Below the pieces are notes generated by a model, which was given only the letters and a program-made list of their open reading frames with translations, was not told the DNA's origin and ran no database searches. 42,385 nucleotides of DNA, taken from NCBI GenBank assembly GCA_013154375.1, contig JAADCR010000038.1:1-42385 (forward strand), given 5' to 3'. Positions within the stretch are counted from its first letter, which is position 1. The number at the start of each line of letters is the position of its first letter. The position numbers and the translations under genes are program-made. This stretch comes from Aquificota bacterium. GTDB taxonomy: Bacteria; Aquificota; Aquificia; Aquificales; Aquificaceae. Shown here in pieces: positions 24,146 through 32,955 of the stretch.

Positions 24146-24994
24146 ATGCCCCTGCTGTTTAAAAAAGTTAAGGAGCTGAGAAACTTCTTAAAGAGTAAAA
24201 GGTGTGAAGGGAAAGAGGTGGGCTTCGTGCCCACCATGGGGTACCTACACGAGGGCCACGCCGAGCTTATAAAGCTGGCCCGGATGCAGAACGACGTAGT
24301 GGTAGTAAGCATATTCGTTAACCCTACGCAGTTCGGCGAAGGGGAAGACTACGACCGCTACCCGCGCGACCTCGAGCGCGACCTCGAGCTATGCGAGCGC
24401 TTAGGCGTTGACGTGGTCTTCGCTCCCGACGAGAAGGAGATGTACCCGGCCGGCTACAGAACGCGCGTGTGCGTAGGCGAGCTGGGGAAGGTGTTAGAAG
24501 GAGCCTTCCGGCCCGGCCACTTCGACGGCGTGGCCACGGTGGTGGTAAAGCTGTTTAACATAGTCCAGCCCGACCGCGCCTACTTCGGCGAGAAAGACTA
24601 CCAGCAGCTAAAAATTATCCAGCAGGTCGTTCAGGACCTAAACGTTCCCGTCGAGATTGTGCCCGTGCCCGTGGTGCGCGAGAAAGACGGCCTTGCCTAC
24701 AGCTCGCGGAACGTCTACCTCAAGCCGGAGGAGCGCGAGTCGGCACGTGCCATATACCGCTCCTTCCTGCTGGCCGAGAAGATGATAAAAGCCGGCGAGA
24801 GGGACGCCGAGCGGATAAAGCAGGCCATGAAGGCCTTTATAGAGCGCCACCCGCACGTAAAGGCCGTCGACTACGTCGAGATAACCGACGAGAACCTAAA
24901 ACCTAAGAAGCGCGTCGAGAAGGGCGACCGGATACTCGTAGCCGTCCGCGTAGGTAACGCCCGTCTTATAGACAACTGGAAGGTGGAAGCTTGA
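24146..24994 (+). CDS. panC: Pantothenate synthetase
   Basis: 282 residues. The HIGH-like motif is in [17 protein letters not shown], the ATP-binding loop [16 protein letters not shown] follows, and the KMSKS-like loop is [14 protein letters not shown]. It condenses pantoate and beta-alanine with ATP. Other pan genes are not here. The upstream 14 bp hold only A/T-rich sequence, so it is probably read from the lipoprotein promoter. Confidence 0.97.
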   Translation: MPLLFKKVKELRNFLKSKRCEGKEVGFVPTMGYLHEGHAELIKLARMQNDVVVVSIFVNPTQFGEGEDYDRYPRDLERDLELCERLGVDVVFAPDEKEMYPAGYRTRVCVGELGKVLEGAFRPGHFDGVATVVVKLFNIVQPDRAYFGEKDYQQLKIIQQVVQDLNVPVEIVPVPVVREKDGLAYSSRNVYLKPEERESARAIYRSFLLAEKMIKAGERDAERIKQAMKAFIERHPHVKAVDYVEITDENLKPKKRVEKGDRILVAVRVGNARLIDNWKVEA

Positions 24995-25878
24995 GGCTCG
25001 TTTTTTTAGGCACGCCCGCCTTCGCCTTGCCTTCTTTAAAACAGCTTAACGAGCGCTTCGGCCTTACGGCCGTCGTAACCCAGCCCGACCGCCCCGCGGG
25101 ACGCGGCCAGCGCCTCACCCCTCCGCCTGTAAAACGAGAAGCCCTTAAGCTCGGCCTGCCCGTCTACCAGCCCCGTAACAAAGAAGAGCTGGTAAAGCTC
25201 CTTAAAGAGCTAAAGCCCGACGCGGCCGCCGTGGTAGCCTTCGGGATGATACTGCCCAAAGAGGCCCTCAGCCTCTGTCCCTTTCTAAACCTCCACGCCT
25301 CGCTCCTGCCTAAGTACCGTGGCGCCGCCCCCATCCAGCGCGCCCTTATGGCCGGCGAGAAGGTAACGGGCAACACCGTCATGCTTATAACCGAGAAGCT
25401 CGACGCCGGCCCCATACTCCTACAAGAGCCCGAGCCTATAGACGAAGAAGACAACTACGCGACCCTCTCGGCCCGTCTCGCCGAGAAAGGCGCGCCCCTA
25501 CTTACTAAAGCTTTAGAGCTCTACGCTTCGGGCCGGCTTACCCCGAAGCCCCAGAACGACGAGGAAGCCACCTACGCCCCGCCTATAAAAAAAGAAGAGC
25601 TCCGCGTCTGCTGGCGGGCGCAGGCCGAGAGCGTCCGCGACAGGATAAGGGCCCTCTACCCCAACGCGTACGCCTTTTTTAACGGTAAGCGCGTTAAGCT
25701 ACTAAAAGCCCGCGTATTTCCGGCCGAGGGCGAGCCGGGCCAGATTCTGCCCCTGCCGGACAAGCTCGTGGTGGCCTGCGGCGAGAAGGCCGTAGAGATT
25801 CTCGAGCTTATAACGCCCAAAGGCAGACGCGTAACCGGGAAGGAGTTCGTAAAGGGCTACCGCGGCTCTTTTAGCTAA
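24991..25878 (+). CDS. fmt: Methionyl-tRNA formyltransferase
   Basis: 295 residues. The start is a TTG that overlaps the panC stop (TTGA, 24991-24994). Motifs: [31 protein letters not shown], the formyl-transfer site [20 protein letters not shown], and [13 protein letters not shown]. The C-terminal tRNA-binding domain closes with [20 protein letters not shown]. It formylates initiator Met-tRNA. Confidence 0.97.
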   Translation: MRLVFLGTPAFALPSLKQLNERFGLTAVVTQPDRPAGRGQRLTPPPVKREALKLGLPVYQPRNKEELVKLLKELKPDAAAVVAFGMILPKEALSLCPFLNLHASLLPKYRGAAPIQRALMAGEKVTGNTVMLITEKLDAGPILLQEPEPIDEEDNYATLSARLAEKGAPLLTKALELYASGRLTPKPQNDEEATYAPPIKKEELRVCWRAQAESVRDRIRALYPNAYAFFNGKRVKLLKARVFPAEGEPGQILPLPDKLVVACGEKAVEILELITPKGRRVTGKEFVKGYRGSFS

Positions 25879-25897
25879 AGGTGTTACCCTAAAAGGT

Positions 25898-26599
25898 ATG
25901 AAGCGTAAACCGAAGCTCTGCGTAGCCCTCGACGTTCCCTACGAGCGTGCCGTAAAGCTCGTCCGCGACCTTTTTGACTTCTTTGAGAGCTACCCGCTCG
26001 TGCTTAAGGTCGGACACCTGCTTTACGCCGAGCGCGGCGGCGACGCGGTAAGGGAGCTAAAGGACGCCTTCCCTTACGAGGTGTTTCTCGACCTTAAGTT
26101 TCACGACATACCCTCCGTAGTGGCCAAAGCCGTCGAGAAGGCGAGCGAGCTGGGCGCCGACTACGCCACCCTACACCTTTTAGGCGGGCCCGAGATGGTC
26201 CGCGAGGCCGTAAAGGCTAAAGGCGAGAGGCTAAAGCTCTTAGGCGTCTCGCTGCTAACCTCTCACGACGAGAGCTACCCCGGCTACATAAAAAGCGGGG
26301 CCAGCCTCGAGGAGCTCGTGCTCCACCTCGCGCGCGAAGGCCTCCGCGAGGGCGTGGACGGGATAGTCTGCTCCGGGCGCGAGCTGCCGCTTCTAAGAAA
26401 AGAGCTCGGGAAAGAGTTTATCGCCGTCGTGCCCGGCGTACGCGTAAGGAAAGACAGAAGCGACCAGAAGCGCGTCATAAGCCCCGCCGAGGCGGTAAAG
26501 CTCGGTGCCGACCTCGTGGTTATAGGCCGCGAGATAACCCAGAGCACCAACCCCGTTTACGTCGTCGAGCGGGCGCTTAAATTAATGGGAGTGCTATGA
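25898..26599 (+). CDS. pyrF: Orotidine 5'-phosphate decarboxylase
   Basis: 233 residues. The catalytic D-x-K-x-x-D motif is FLDLKFHDIPSVV, followed by DYATLHLLGG. The phosphate-binding C-terminal part is VVPGVRVRKDRSDQKRV and LVVIGREITQS. It makes UMP. It follows fmt after 19 bp and its stop overlaps the next start (ATGA at 26596). Confidence 0.96.
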   Translation: MKRKPKLCVALDVPYERAVKLVRDLFDFFESYPLVLKVGHLLYAERGGDAVRELKDAFPYEVFLDLKFHDIPSVVAKAVEKASELGADYATLHLLGGPEMVREAVKAKGERLKLLGVSLLTSHDESYPGYIKSGASLEELVLHLAREGLREGVDGIVCSGRELPLLRKELGKEFIAVVPGVRVRKDRSDQKRVISPAEAVKLGADLVVIGREITQSTNPVYVVERALKLMGVL

Positions 26600-27084
26600 G
26601 GCTCCTGCTTCTACTGCTGCCGCTTCTCCTCTGGGCCCGCCAGCTGACCTACGACGTTTACGTCTACTTCTTCCCCGTCGGGAAGGTAGAGATAAAGCTC
26701 ACCGACGAGGGCGCTTACGCCCGCGGCTACACCAAAGAAGGCTGGCGGTGGCTCTACAGCTACGACTTCGAGTTTTTTCAAAACGGCGAGAAACTCTTCT
26801 TAATAGAGGTCGAGAAAGGTAAAAAGAAGCTTTACGAAGGCAGACGCGTCTACGAGAAAAAGCCTTGGATACCCCTACTTATAGAGTTTTTAAAAACCGG
26901 GAAAGTCCGGGAAACGGAGCTCTTTAAAGTAAAGAAAGACAAGACGACGCTCCGCGTCGTACCTTTAAAAAGCAAAAAAGTTAAAGAGATTATAATAAAA
27001 GGCGGCAACCCGCCTAAAGAGATAGTTATAAAAGGCGCGCTCGAGATAAAGCTCGTGCTAAAACATGACGAAGGAAGAGATTAA
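26596..27084 (+). CDS. Exported DUF3108-like protein
   Basis: 162 residues with a signal peptide MRLLLLLLPLLLWA and then strands with the pattern Y-D-V-Y-V-x-F-x-x-x-G (LTYDVYVYFFPVGKVEIKL) that opens DUF3108 proteins, followed by YDFEFFQNG and a long lysine-rich tail of beta strands. Function is not known; such proteins are periplasmic beta-barrel-like domains. The match is by pattern only. It is coupled to pyrF and overlaps rsmG by 20 bp. Confidence 0.6.
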   Translation: MRLLLLLLPLLLWARQLTYDVYVYFFPVGKVEIKLTDEGAYARGYTKEGWRWLYSYDFEFFQNGEKLFLIEVEKGKKKLYEGRRVYEKKPWIPLLIEFLKTGKVRETELFKVKKDKTTLRVVPLKSKKVKEIIIKGGNPPKEIVIKGALEIKLVLKHDEGRD

Positions 27085-27661
27085 AAAGCTCTTCGAGCGC
27101 GAGGGCTTCCCCCTCGACGACGAGCAGGCCCGGCTGTTCGAGACTTACCTAAACGAGCTTTTAAGGTGGAACCGCGTACACAACCTCACGGCCCTCCGCG
27201 AGCCCGAGCAGATAGTCAAGCGTCACTTTATAGAGAGCGTTAGCCTCACGCGCTGCTTTAACGAGGCCGGCCTAAAACCTACCGAGATAGCCGACGCGGG
27301 TACGGGTGCGGGCTTTCCGGGCGTCCCGCTTAAGATATACCTCCGGACGCCCGAGCTTACGCTCATAGAGTCCTCGACGAAGAAGTGTGCCTTTTTAGAC
27401 TACCTAAAGCTCAAGCTCGGGATTAACTACCGCGTGCTCTGCACGCGGGCCGAGAAGGTAAACGAGCGGTTCGAGACGGTCGTCTCGAGGGCCATGGGCG
27501 AGTTTGACGAGATTAGACCCCTCCTCGAGAGGCTCTCGAGAAAGGCCGTCTTCGTTGCCAAAGGGAAAGAGCTTAAGCCCGAGTGGCTAAAAGACTACCG
27601 CCCTTGCAAGATAGAGCTCAGTTTTATATCCTTTTTCGTTCTGTGGCGGTTTGTAAACTAA
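27065..27661 (+). CDS. rsmG: 16S rRNA (guanine-N7) methyltransferase RsmG
   Basis: 198 residues. N-terminal YLNELLRWNRVHNLTALREPE is the RsmG signature, then the SAM loop IADAGTGAGFPGVPLKIY, LIESSTKKCAFLDYL and the catalytic-side VSRAMGEFDEIRP. It methylates G527 of 16S rRNA in relatives. The C-terminus is slightly shorter than the E. coli enzyme. It begins inside the preceding gene with GAAGGAAG-like sequence after the ATG, so the ribosome-binding site is weak. Confidence 0.95.
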   Translation: MTKEEIKKLFEREGFPLDDEQARLFETYLNELLRWNRVHNLTALREPEQIVKRHFIESVSLTRCFNEAGLKPTEIADAGTGAGFPGVPLKIYLRTPELTLIESSTKKCAFLDYLKLKLGINYRVLCTRAEKVNERFETVVSRAMGEFDEIRPLLERLSRKAVFVAKGKELKPEWLKDYRPCKIELSFISFFVLWRFVN

Positions 27662-27679
27662 AAAAAGGAGGTGAGAGCA

Positions 27680-27901
27680 ATGCTTAAAGAGATGACCATG
27701 GACAGGATGCTCAGGCTCACGTCGGGCAGCGTGCTGCTTCTGGTCTGGCTTTTCGGCATCCTCCCGGCCAAAGACGTCCACTGGTTCTGGAAAGCCTTCT
27801 TACTGTTTATGTCCATTAACCAGATTCAGTCGGCCTTCACCAACTGGTGCCCCGTCATGGAGCTCTACCGCCGGCTCGGGATTAAAGAGTGCAAGTGCTG
27901 A
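27680..27901 (+). CDS. Small inner-membrane protein, DUF2892/YgaP-like
   Basis: 73 residues from the ATG at 27680, which sits 7 bases after a perfect GGAGGTGA. A GTG nine bases earlier is part of that ribosome-binding site and is not the start. The protein starts DRMLRLTSGSVLLLVWLF, has two membrane helices, and ends NWCPVMELYRRLGIKECKC. That layout is DUF2892, often linked to rhodanese domains and sulfur handling. Three cysteines lie at the C-terminus. Its stop overlaps the folP start. Confidence 0.82.
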   Translation: MLKEMTMDRMLRLTSGSVLLLVWLFGILPAKDVHWFWKAFLLFMSINQIQSAFTNWCPVMELYRRLGIKECKC

Positions 27902-29088
27902 TAAAGCACTTTAAAGAGAACGAAGAGTTTGCCAAGTTCTTAAAAGAGCGGATGGGCTTATACCCTAAAGAGGCCCTCCACCGCTCGGGCGAGGGCATCT
28001 TCCACTGCCTCTACCTCTCGGCCCCCCTTCCCCCCGAACCCTTTTTTTTGTCCGCGCGCCGCTACGGCCTCCACGCCTTCCACGGCGGCAACCGCTTCTT
28101 AGTCTGCGGTAGCGAGGCCCGTCTAAAGGAGTTTCTCGGCCAGCTGCACGGCCACGAGGCGTGGAGAAAGGTAGCCCGCGAGGCACTCGAGACGCTCATC
28201 CGCTACCGGCGCCGCTACTTCAAGCTCAGCTACAACCGGAAAATACTCCCGCTCGGGCTAAAGACCGCCGTCATGGGCGTTCTAAACGTCACGCCCGACA
28301 GCTTCTCCGACGGCGGGCTGTACCTGAAGCCCGAGGACGCCCTTAAACGGGCCGTACAGATGGCCGAGGAGGGTGCCGAGATTATAGACGTAGGGGCCGA
28401 GAGCACGCGCCCGGGCTCGGAGCGCGTCCCGGCCAAGGAGGAGCTTAACCGCCTCCTGCCCGCGCTGAAGCTCATAAGAAAAGAGCTCCCAGACGTCTGG
28501 CTCTCGGTAGACACGTACAAAGCCGGGGTGGCCCGCGCCGCCTTAGAAGAAGGCGCGGACATTATAAACGACGTCAGCGGCGGCACTTACGACCCCGAGA
28601 TACTAAAAGTAGTAGCGGAGTACCGCTGTCCTTACGTAATTACGCACACAAAGGGCAGGCCCGAGCGTTGGAGAGAGGAGCCGCCCTACTACGAAGACGT
28701 TATAGCCGAAGTAGTTAGCTTCTTTAAAGAGCGGATAGAGGCGTTAAAGGCGGCCGGCTACGAAGAGGAAGAGAAGCTTATTCTGGACCCGGGCATAGGC
28801 TTCGGTAAGCTGCCCGAGCACAACGTAGCCATTCTTAAGCGCTTCGACGAGCTCAGGGTTTTCGGGAAGATTCTCATGGTGGGCGTCTCGAGAAAGTCCT
28901 TTATTGGTATAATACTCGAGGGCTTTCTCGGCCGGAAGACCGAGCCGAGGGAGCGGCTTTACGGCAGCTTAGGCGCGCTCGCTCCGGCCGTTATGGGCGG
29001 GGCACACGTAGTCCGCGTCCACGACGTTAAAGAGACGAAGGAGTTTCTGGCCCTCCTCGACGCGGTAAGAACGTACGATGGCGCTTGA
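27889..29088 (+). CDS. folP: Dihydropteroate synthase with N-terminal extension
   Basis: 399 residues (GTG start, overlapping the DUF2892 gene). Residues about 125-395 are classical DHPS: MGVLNVTPDSFSDGG, EIIDVGAESTRPGSE, DIINDVSGG, LILDPGIGFGK, and VGVSRKSFIG. The first about 120 residues (FKENEEFAKFLKERMG through LIRYRRRYFKLSYNRK) are an extension found in Aquificales-like folP proteins, of unknown role. DHPS joins the HPPK product to p-aminobenzoate. The alternative start GTG six bases on cannot be excluded. Confidence 0.95.
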   Translation: MQVLIKHFKENEEFAKFLKERMGLYPKEALHRSGEGIFHCLYLSAPLPPEPFFLSARRYGLHAFHGGNRFLVCGSEARLKEFLGQLHGHEAWRKVAREALETLIRYRRRYFKLSYNRKILPLGLKTAVMGVLNVTPDSFSDGGLYLKPEDALKRAVQMAEEGAEIIDVGAESTRPGSERVPAKEELNRLLPALKLIRKELPDVWLSVDTYKAGVARAALEEGADIINDVSGGTYDPEILKVVAEYRCPYVITHTKGRPERWREEPPYYEDVIAEVVSFFKERIEALKAAGYEEEEKLILDPGIGFGKLPEHNVAILKRFDELRVFGKILMVGVSRKSFIGIILEGFLGRKTEPRERLYGSLGALAPAVMGGAHVVRVHDVKETKEFLALLDAVRTYDGA

Positions 29089-29845
29089 GCTACTTAAGGA
29101 GCTCGTAAGCTGGCGCGACCTCCTCGACGTAGTAGGTCTTACTTTACTTTTTTACGCCCTCTTTCACGTCCTCTTTTTAGCCCGCGGACAGCACGTCCTT
29201 AAGATACTGCTTCTTTTAGGCGTCTTCTGGGCGGGTGCCCAGATTTTGGGCCTCTCGGCCCTCTCGTGGCTGTTTGAGAAGCTCTGGATTCTGGCGCTTT
29301 TCTCGCTCGTGGTAGTCTTCCAGCCGGAGCTGAGGCACGCGCTCGTACGGCTCGGCCGTCGGACGGGCGTTTTTAAGGTGGCCGAGTACGAAGAGCGCTC
29401 CATAGACCGGCTGGTAAGGGCCTGCCGCTTTATGGCCGAGCGGCAGATAGGCGCACTTATAGTAATAGAGCGCGAGCAGAACATAGACGACCTTATAGAG
29501 GGCTGCGTCTACATAGACGCGTACATATCGGCCGAGCTACTTATAACCATCTTCTACCCCATGACGCCCCTCCACGACGGTGCGGTGGTGGTAAGAAACG
29601 ACCGGATAGCCTACGCCTCGTGCGTGCTGCCGCTCTCAAAGACGGCGCAGCTGCCTAAAAAGTACGGCACGCGGCACCGCGCCGCCGTCGGCATTACCGA
29701 GCTTAGCGACGCTATAGCCATCGTCGTCTCGGAGGAGACGGGCGAGATATCGATAGCCGTCGACGGCGTGCTCGAGAAGGTCTTAGACCCGGAGCTGCTT
29801 AAAGATAAACTCCTCTCCCTACTCGAGGTGGAGCATGGAGCGTAA
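29078..29845 (+). CDS. cdaA: Diadenylate cyclase CdaA
   Basis: 255 residues. Three N-terminal membrane helices (about 15-35, 42-60, 68-82) precede the DisA_N domain with the catalytic motifs DGA (167-169, PLHDGAVVV) and RHR (199-201, GTRHRAAVGITE). It makes cyclic di-AMP from two ATP, which controls potassium, osmolytes and wall turnover in other bacteria. It overlaps folP by 11 bp and the YbbR gene by 11 bp, the usual cdaA-cdaR pairing, though glmM is missing here. Confidence 0.95.
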   Translation: MALELLKELVSWRDLLDVVGLTLLFYALFHVLFLARGQHVLKILLLLGVFWAGAQILGLSALSWLFEKLWILALFSLVVVFQPELRHALVRLGRRTGVFKVAEYEERSIDRLVRACRFMAERQIGALIVIEREQNIDDLIEGCVYIDAYISAELLITIFYPMTPLHDGAVVVRNDRIAYASCVLPLSKTAQLPKKYGTRHRAAVGITELSDAIAIVVSEETGEISIAVDGVLEKVLDPELLKDKLLSLLEVEHGA

Positions 29846-30215
29846 AGAGCGGATAAAGTACCTGCTTCTTGCCTTCGCGGTTGCCCTCTCGCTCTGGGTG
29901 GCTTACAACTTCGGGAGCCGCGAACGCGTAGAGGCCGTAAGGTTCGTCGAGCTACTAAACGCCGACGAGCGTTACGCTTACGAGCTCAAGCCGCCCTTCG
30001 TCGAGATATCCCTCTTGGTGGCGCGGAAGTTCGTCCGCTCGCCCCTGCTCGAGCGCGTCCGCGCTTTCGTAAACGTAAAGGGTCTCAAAGAAGGCACTTA
30101 CCTGCTTAAAGTGGTGGTCCACTCACCTTTACCGTTCTTAATAAGCCCTACGGGCGTTAACCCCCCGCGCGTCCGCGTCGTAATTAAAAAGGCCTTACCC
30201 GAATCTCGACGGTGA
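29835..30215 (+). CDS. YbbR-domain protein, CdaR-like regulator of CdaA
   Basis: 126 residues: one membrane helix (YLLLAFAVALSLWVAYNF) then a single YbbR-type beta domain (VRFVELLNADERYAYELKPPFVEIS, VRAFVNVKGLKEGTYLLKV, then VRVVIKKA). CdaR proteins bind CdaA at the membrane and tune it. Most have three or four YbbR repeats, this has one. The 3' end overlaps the convergent GspM-like gene by 32 bp. Confidence 0.78.
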   Translation: MERKERIKYLLLAFAVALSLWVAYNFGSRERVEAVRFVELLNADERYAYELKPPFVEISLLVARKFVRSPLLERVRAFVNVKGLKEGTYLLKVVVHSPLPFLISPTGVNPPRVRVVIKKALPESRR

Positions 30216-30579
30216 AAACCCCTTTACCCGTGTTGTCCACCGCCTCGAGCTCCTCCACCTTGCCTGCCCGCTCGAGCTCGTACAGAAGCTCTACGAGCAG
30301 CACCCCGGGCACCTCGCGCGCCTTCAGCGCGTAAACCCCGTCTTTGAAACTAAGCTCGTCGAAGCTAAGCCCCAACCGCGCAGACAGCTCCCGTATAAAC
30401 CCTTCGTCAAGACGCGGCCGCTCCCGTGCGCCGCTCAGCTCCACTAAAAACTGTTTGTAGCTTAAGTACTGACCGTTAAGCAGCTTTTTGAGCTCACTTA
30501 CGGTGTTTAGAGAGTTAAACGAGTAGAGTAAGAGAAGCAGCGTCACCAGAGCGTAGACGACGCGTCTGCTCAGTATCAC
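30184..30579 (-). CDS. GspM/PilO-like inner-membrane assembly protein
   Basis: 131 residues from a GTG overlapping the stop of the GspL-like gene (GTGA). A short cytoplasmic start, one membrane helix (VVYALVTLLLLLYSF), a short coil, and a C-terminal ferredoxin-like alpha/beta part (LVELLYELERAGKVEELEAV, then FTVEIRVRPF) give the layout of GspM or a short PilO. No exact motif exists for this family, so the call rests on architecture and on the gene before it. It is the last gene of the operon. Confidence 0.6.
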   Translation of the reverse strand: MILSRRVVYALVTLLLLLYSFNSLNTVSELKKLLNGQYLSYKQFLVELSGARERPRLDEGFIRELSARLGLSFDELSFKDGVYALKAREVPGVLLVELLYELERAGKVEELEAVDNTGKGVFTVEIRVRPF

Positions 30580-31712
30580 AGCTCCACCTCGAACTCTACC
30601 GTACCGTGGGGCGTCTTCCTGACCGAGGAGGCTTTAAACCCCTCGGGCAGCTTCTCGACCTCACCCACTACTTTTAACTTGCCGTCTTTAAACGAGATGT
30701 GCAAGATGCGCGCACCCTCGGGCAGACTCTTAAGAAGCTCCGTAAGTTTTTTAACCAGCTCGCTCCGGCCCCCTTTAAGACTCTTTAGCTGCGTCTCGAC
30801 CATAACCGGGGGCCTGCCGGGAAAGCGCGCGGCAAAGAGCTCCTTTTTCCTCTCTTGGAAGGCTTTAACTATGTAACGGGCGGCCCGGTCGGCACCCCAC
30901 TCGAGCCCTAAAAAGGTTACGGTAGAGACGAGCAGCACCCCGAGCAGAGCCTTAAGCTCGGAAGGCGAGAGCTCCTCCTGACGGAACGACGGAGAGGGGT
31001 CGCGGTAGACGAACTTAAGTGCCGCGCCGAGGGCCGTAGCCTTCTCGGGCTCGGCGTAAGGGAGCTCTAAAACTTCTTTAAACAGCTCCTTAAGCCCTTT
31101 AAGCCGCGAGCCTCCGCCCGTAAGTAGAACGCGGCCCCCTTTTAGGTTAAGCTCGTCCAGCATCTGCTTTAAGGCTTCTTTTAAGTAAGGCAGCTCTAAA
31201 CCCTTCTCCCTTTTCAGCCGCTCCGCCTGCTCGAGCGGCAGGTTCTCCCGCTCGGCCACCAGACGCGTAAGGTAGTCGCCGCCTCTAAGAAGCACGCGGT
31301 AGGAGCTTAAAAGGTAGTCTTCTGTTCTGACGAGCGTGGTTTTACGGCGGCCGAGGTCGAGCACGGTAAGCTCTGGCTCTTTTAAAAGACGCGAGAGCCG
31401 GGCTAAGGAAAACAGCTCGCAGTCGAGTGCGTAGGCGTCTTCGGGCGGGTAGAACTCTTTTATAAGGACCAAGTAGTAAAACTCGCCGGCCACTGCCGCG
31501 TCCCACAGATAGTCTTGCCCCTCGAGCTCCAGCCTGAGGTAGCTTTTAAGCTCGGAGGGCTTCATCTCGAGCTTCTCGCGCTTTACGAAGCACAGGTCCG
31601 AAGGGACGGCGTAAATCTTTCTGCCCGTGCGGTCCGTAGGCTTCCAGCTACGGGTAAAGGGCGTTACGCGTACGCTGAAGGTTTTCTTACCGTCTACGCC
31701 GGTAAATATCAT
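30576..31712 (-). CDS. GspL / PilM-PilN-like platform protein (type II secretion or type IV pilus)
   Basis: 378 residues. Residues 1-235 are an actin-like fold as in GspL/PilM: LTVLDLGRRKTTLVRTED (phosphate-1), LLRGGDYLTRLVAERENLPL, GRVLLTGGGSRLKGL (adenosine motif) and EKATALGAALKFV. One membrane helix (about 250-266, ALLGVLLVSTVTFLGLEW) leads to a periplasmic ferredoxin-like domain as in GspL. The first helices also resemble PilM, and a PilM-PilN fusion would look the same. GspL links the secretion ATPase (GspE) to the inner membrane. No gspE or pilB is in the window. Coupled by ATGA to the GTPase gene upstream and by GTGA to the GspM-like gene. Confidence 0.75.
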   Translation of the reverse strand: MIFTGVDGKKTFSVRVTPFTRSWKPTDRTGRKIYAVPSDLCFVKREKLEMKPSELKSYLRLELEGQDYLWDAAVAGEFYYLVLIKEFYPPEDAYALDCELFSLARLSRLLKEPELTVLDLGRRKTTLVRTEDYLLSSYRVLLRGGDYLTRLVAERENLPLEQAERLKREKGLELPYLKEALKQMLDELNLKGGRVLLTGGGSRLKGLKELFKEVLELPYAEPEKATALGAALKFVYRDPSPSFRQEELSPSELKALLGVLLVSTVTFLGLEWGADRAARYIVKAFQERKKELFAARFPGRPPVMVETQLKSLKGGRSELVKKLTELLKSLPEGARILHISFKDGKLKVVGEVEKLPEGFKASSVRKTPHGTVEFEVEL

Positions 31713-32263
31713 CCGGTAAGCTGGGTCTTTATAAGCTCGAGAAGCAGAAGCAGCGCTTTTTTAACGTCGTCCTTGTTCTTAGCCGATATGCCGATAACGG
31801 GTATACCCTCTTCTTCGGATATGTCGAGCGCTACGGCCACGTCCTCGGGGGACCACGCGTTAGGCAGGTCCTGCTTGTTGGCGGCCACGACCAGAGGTAC
31901 CGGGTATCTGCTCTGGAAGAAGTTTATAATCCTTCTGGCCTCGTGAAAAGTTTTAGGGTCCGTGCTGTCGACGAGCACGATAACGCCCAGAGCCCCCTCG
32001 CCCAGAATCTCCCACATGAAGTTAAAACGCGACTGGCCCGGCGTGCCGAAGAGGTAAAGCTCGTGCTCGTCGTCTATCTTTATCTTCCCGAAGTCCATGG
32101 CTACGGTGGTGGAGCTTTTTTTCTCTTTCTCCTTAGGGTCGGTGATTTTCCGCTCGGTGGTGACGGGCTCTATCTCACTCACGGTGCGGATAAACTCCGT
32201 CTTGCCCGCCGCGAAGGGACCGGCTATAACGATTTTTATCTTCTTGGGCTTTTTCTCGCTCAT
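31709..32263 (-). CDS. Small Ras-like GTPase of the CvnD type
   Basis: 184 residues. P-loop GPFAAGKT (15-22), switch I TTVAMDFGKI (52-61), G3 region LFGTPGQSRFNFMWE (71-85), NKQD at 129-132 and SAK at 160-162. The TTVAMDFG and LYLFGTPGQ blocks match the GTPase of actinobacterial conservons (CvnD). As in that group, the G3 Asp of DxxG is replaced (GTPGQ). GTP hydrolysis by these proteins is controlled by Roadblock partners, and such a partner is encoded two genes upstream. The start overlaps the DUF4388 gene (ATGA, 32260-32263) and the stop overlaps the GspL-like gene. Confidence 0.9.
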   Translation of the reverse strand: MSEKKPKKIKIVIAGPFAAGKTEFIRTVSEIEPVTTERKITDPKEKEKKSSTTVAMDFGKIKIDDEHELYLFGTPGQSRFNFMWEILGEGALGVIVLVDSTDPKTFHEARRIINFFQSRYPVPLVVAANKQDLPNAWSPEDVAVALDISEEEGIPVIGISAKNKDDVKKALLLLLELIKTQLTG

Positions 32264-32952
32264 AGCTTCTTTATTTTCTCGATTAGCTTAGCCAGTAAGT
32301 CGAGCGATATGGAGGGCTTCTTAGGCGCCTTTTTACGCTTCCGCCTTATGGCGCCTATGGACAGCAGGCCGTAAAGCGTACGGTAGAGCGTAAGCTTGTC
32401 CAGCCCGCTTTTCTCGAGAATGTCCTTTACCGTGTTTTTACCGTCTATAAGGTTCAGAACCTTCTGCTCCTCGTCCGTAAGGCGGGCTTTACGGACCTTC
32501 TCCTCGTAGTCGGGCGCTTTCTCGAAAACGAGCAGCTCGTCGGAGATTTTCCGCTCGGTCTCCTCGAGCGTTAGCCTACGGGCGGACTCCATAATCAGGT
32601 ACTCCGCCGGGTAGAAGACGGGAACCGTCTCGGGGTACCTTATAAAGCCCTGCGTAAAAGAGAATATCCCTTCGCGGTTGTCGAGCCTCGAGAGAAAGAA
32701 CTTCTTTACCGTCTCGGCCAGAGAGCTCTCGCGGAGGCGGAGCTTCTCGAGGAGCTTCTCAAAGTCGCGGTCTACGTATATGCGGAAGACCTTGTCTACG
32801 GGACGGGCGAGCACGAGCTCGCCGTCTTTAATGTAGTAAGCAACGGTCATGTCCTTCCACTCGACGATGAGTACCCCGCTCTTCTTGTCGGCGTGGAGTA
32901 CCTGCAGGATGTCCGCAAAACTAAACGACTTTAGGTCTCCCGTCAGCGTCAT
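32260..32952 (-). CDS. DUF4388 (PATAN-like) protein with winged-helix C-terminus
   Basis: 230 residues. The N-terminal DUF4388/PATAN block is LTGDLKSFSFADILQVLH, KKSGVLIVEWKDMTVAYYIKDGELVLA. A winged-helix-like end follows (LTDEEQKVLNLIDGKNTVKDI, LTLYRTLYGLLSIGAI), then a basic linker KRKKAPKKPS and an amphipathic last helix. PATAN proteins in other bacteria relay signals to small GTPases or response regulators, for instance in twitching motility. It lies between the Roadblock and GTPase genes, at the place of CvnC, which also ends in a winged helix. Confidence 0.8.
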   Translation of the reverse strand: MTLTGDLKSFSFADILQVLHADKKSGVLIVEWKDMTVAYYIKDGELVLARPVDKVFRIYVDRDFEKLLEKLRLRESSLAETVKKFFLSRLDNREGIFSFTQGFIRYPETVPVFYPAEYLIMESARRLTLEETERKISDELLVFEKAPDYEEKVRKARLTDEEQKVLNLIDGKNTVKDILEKSGLDKLTLYRTLYGLLSIGAIRRKRKKAPKKPSISLDLLAKLIEKIKKL

Positions 32953-32955
32953 CGT

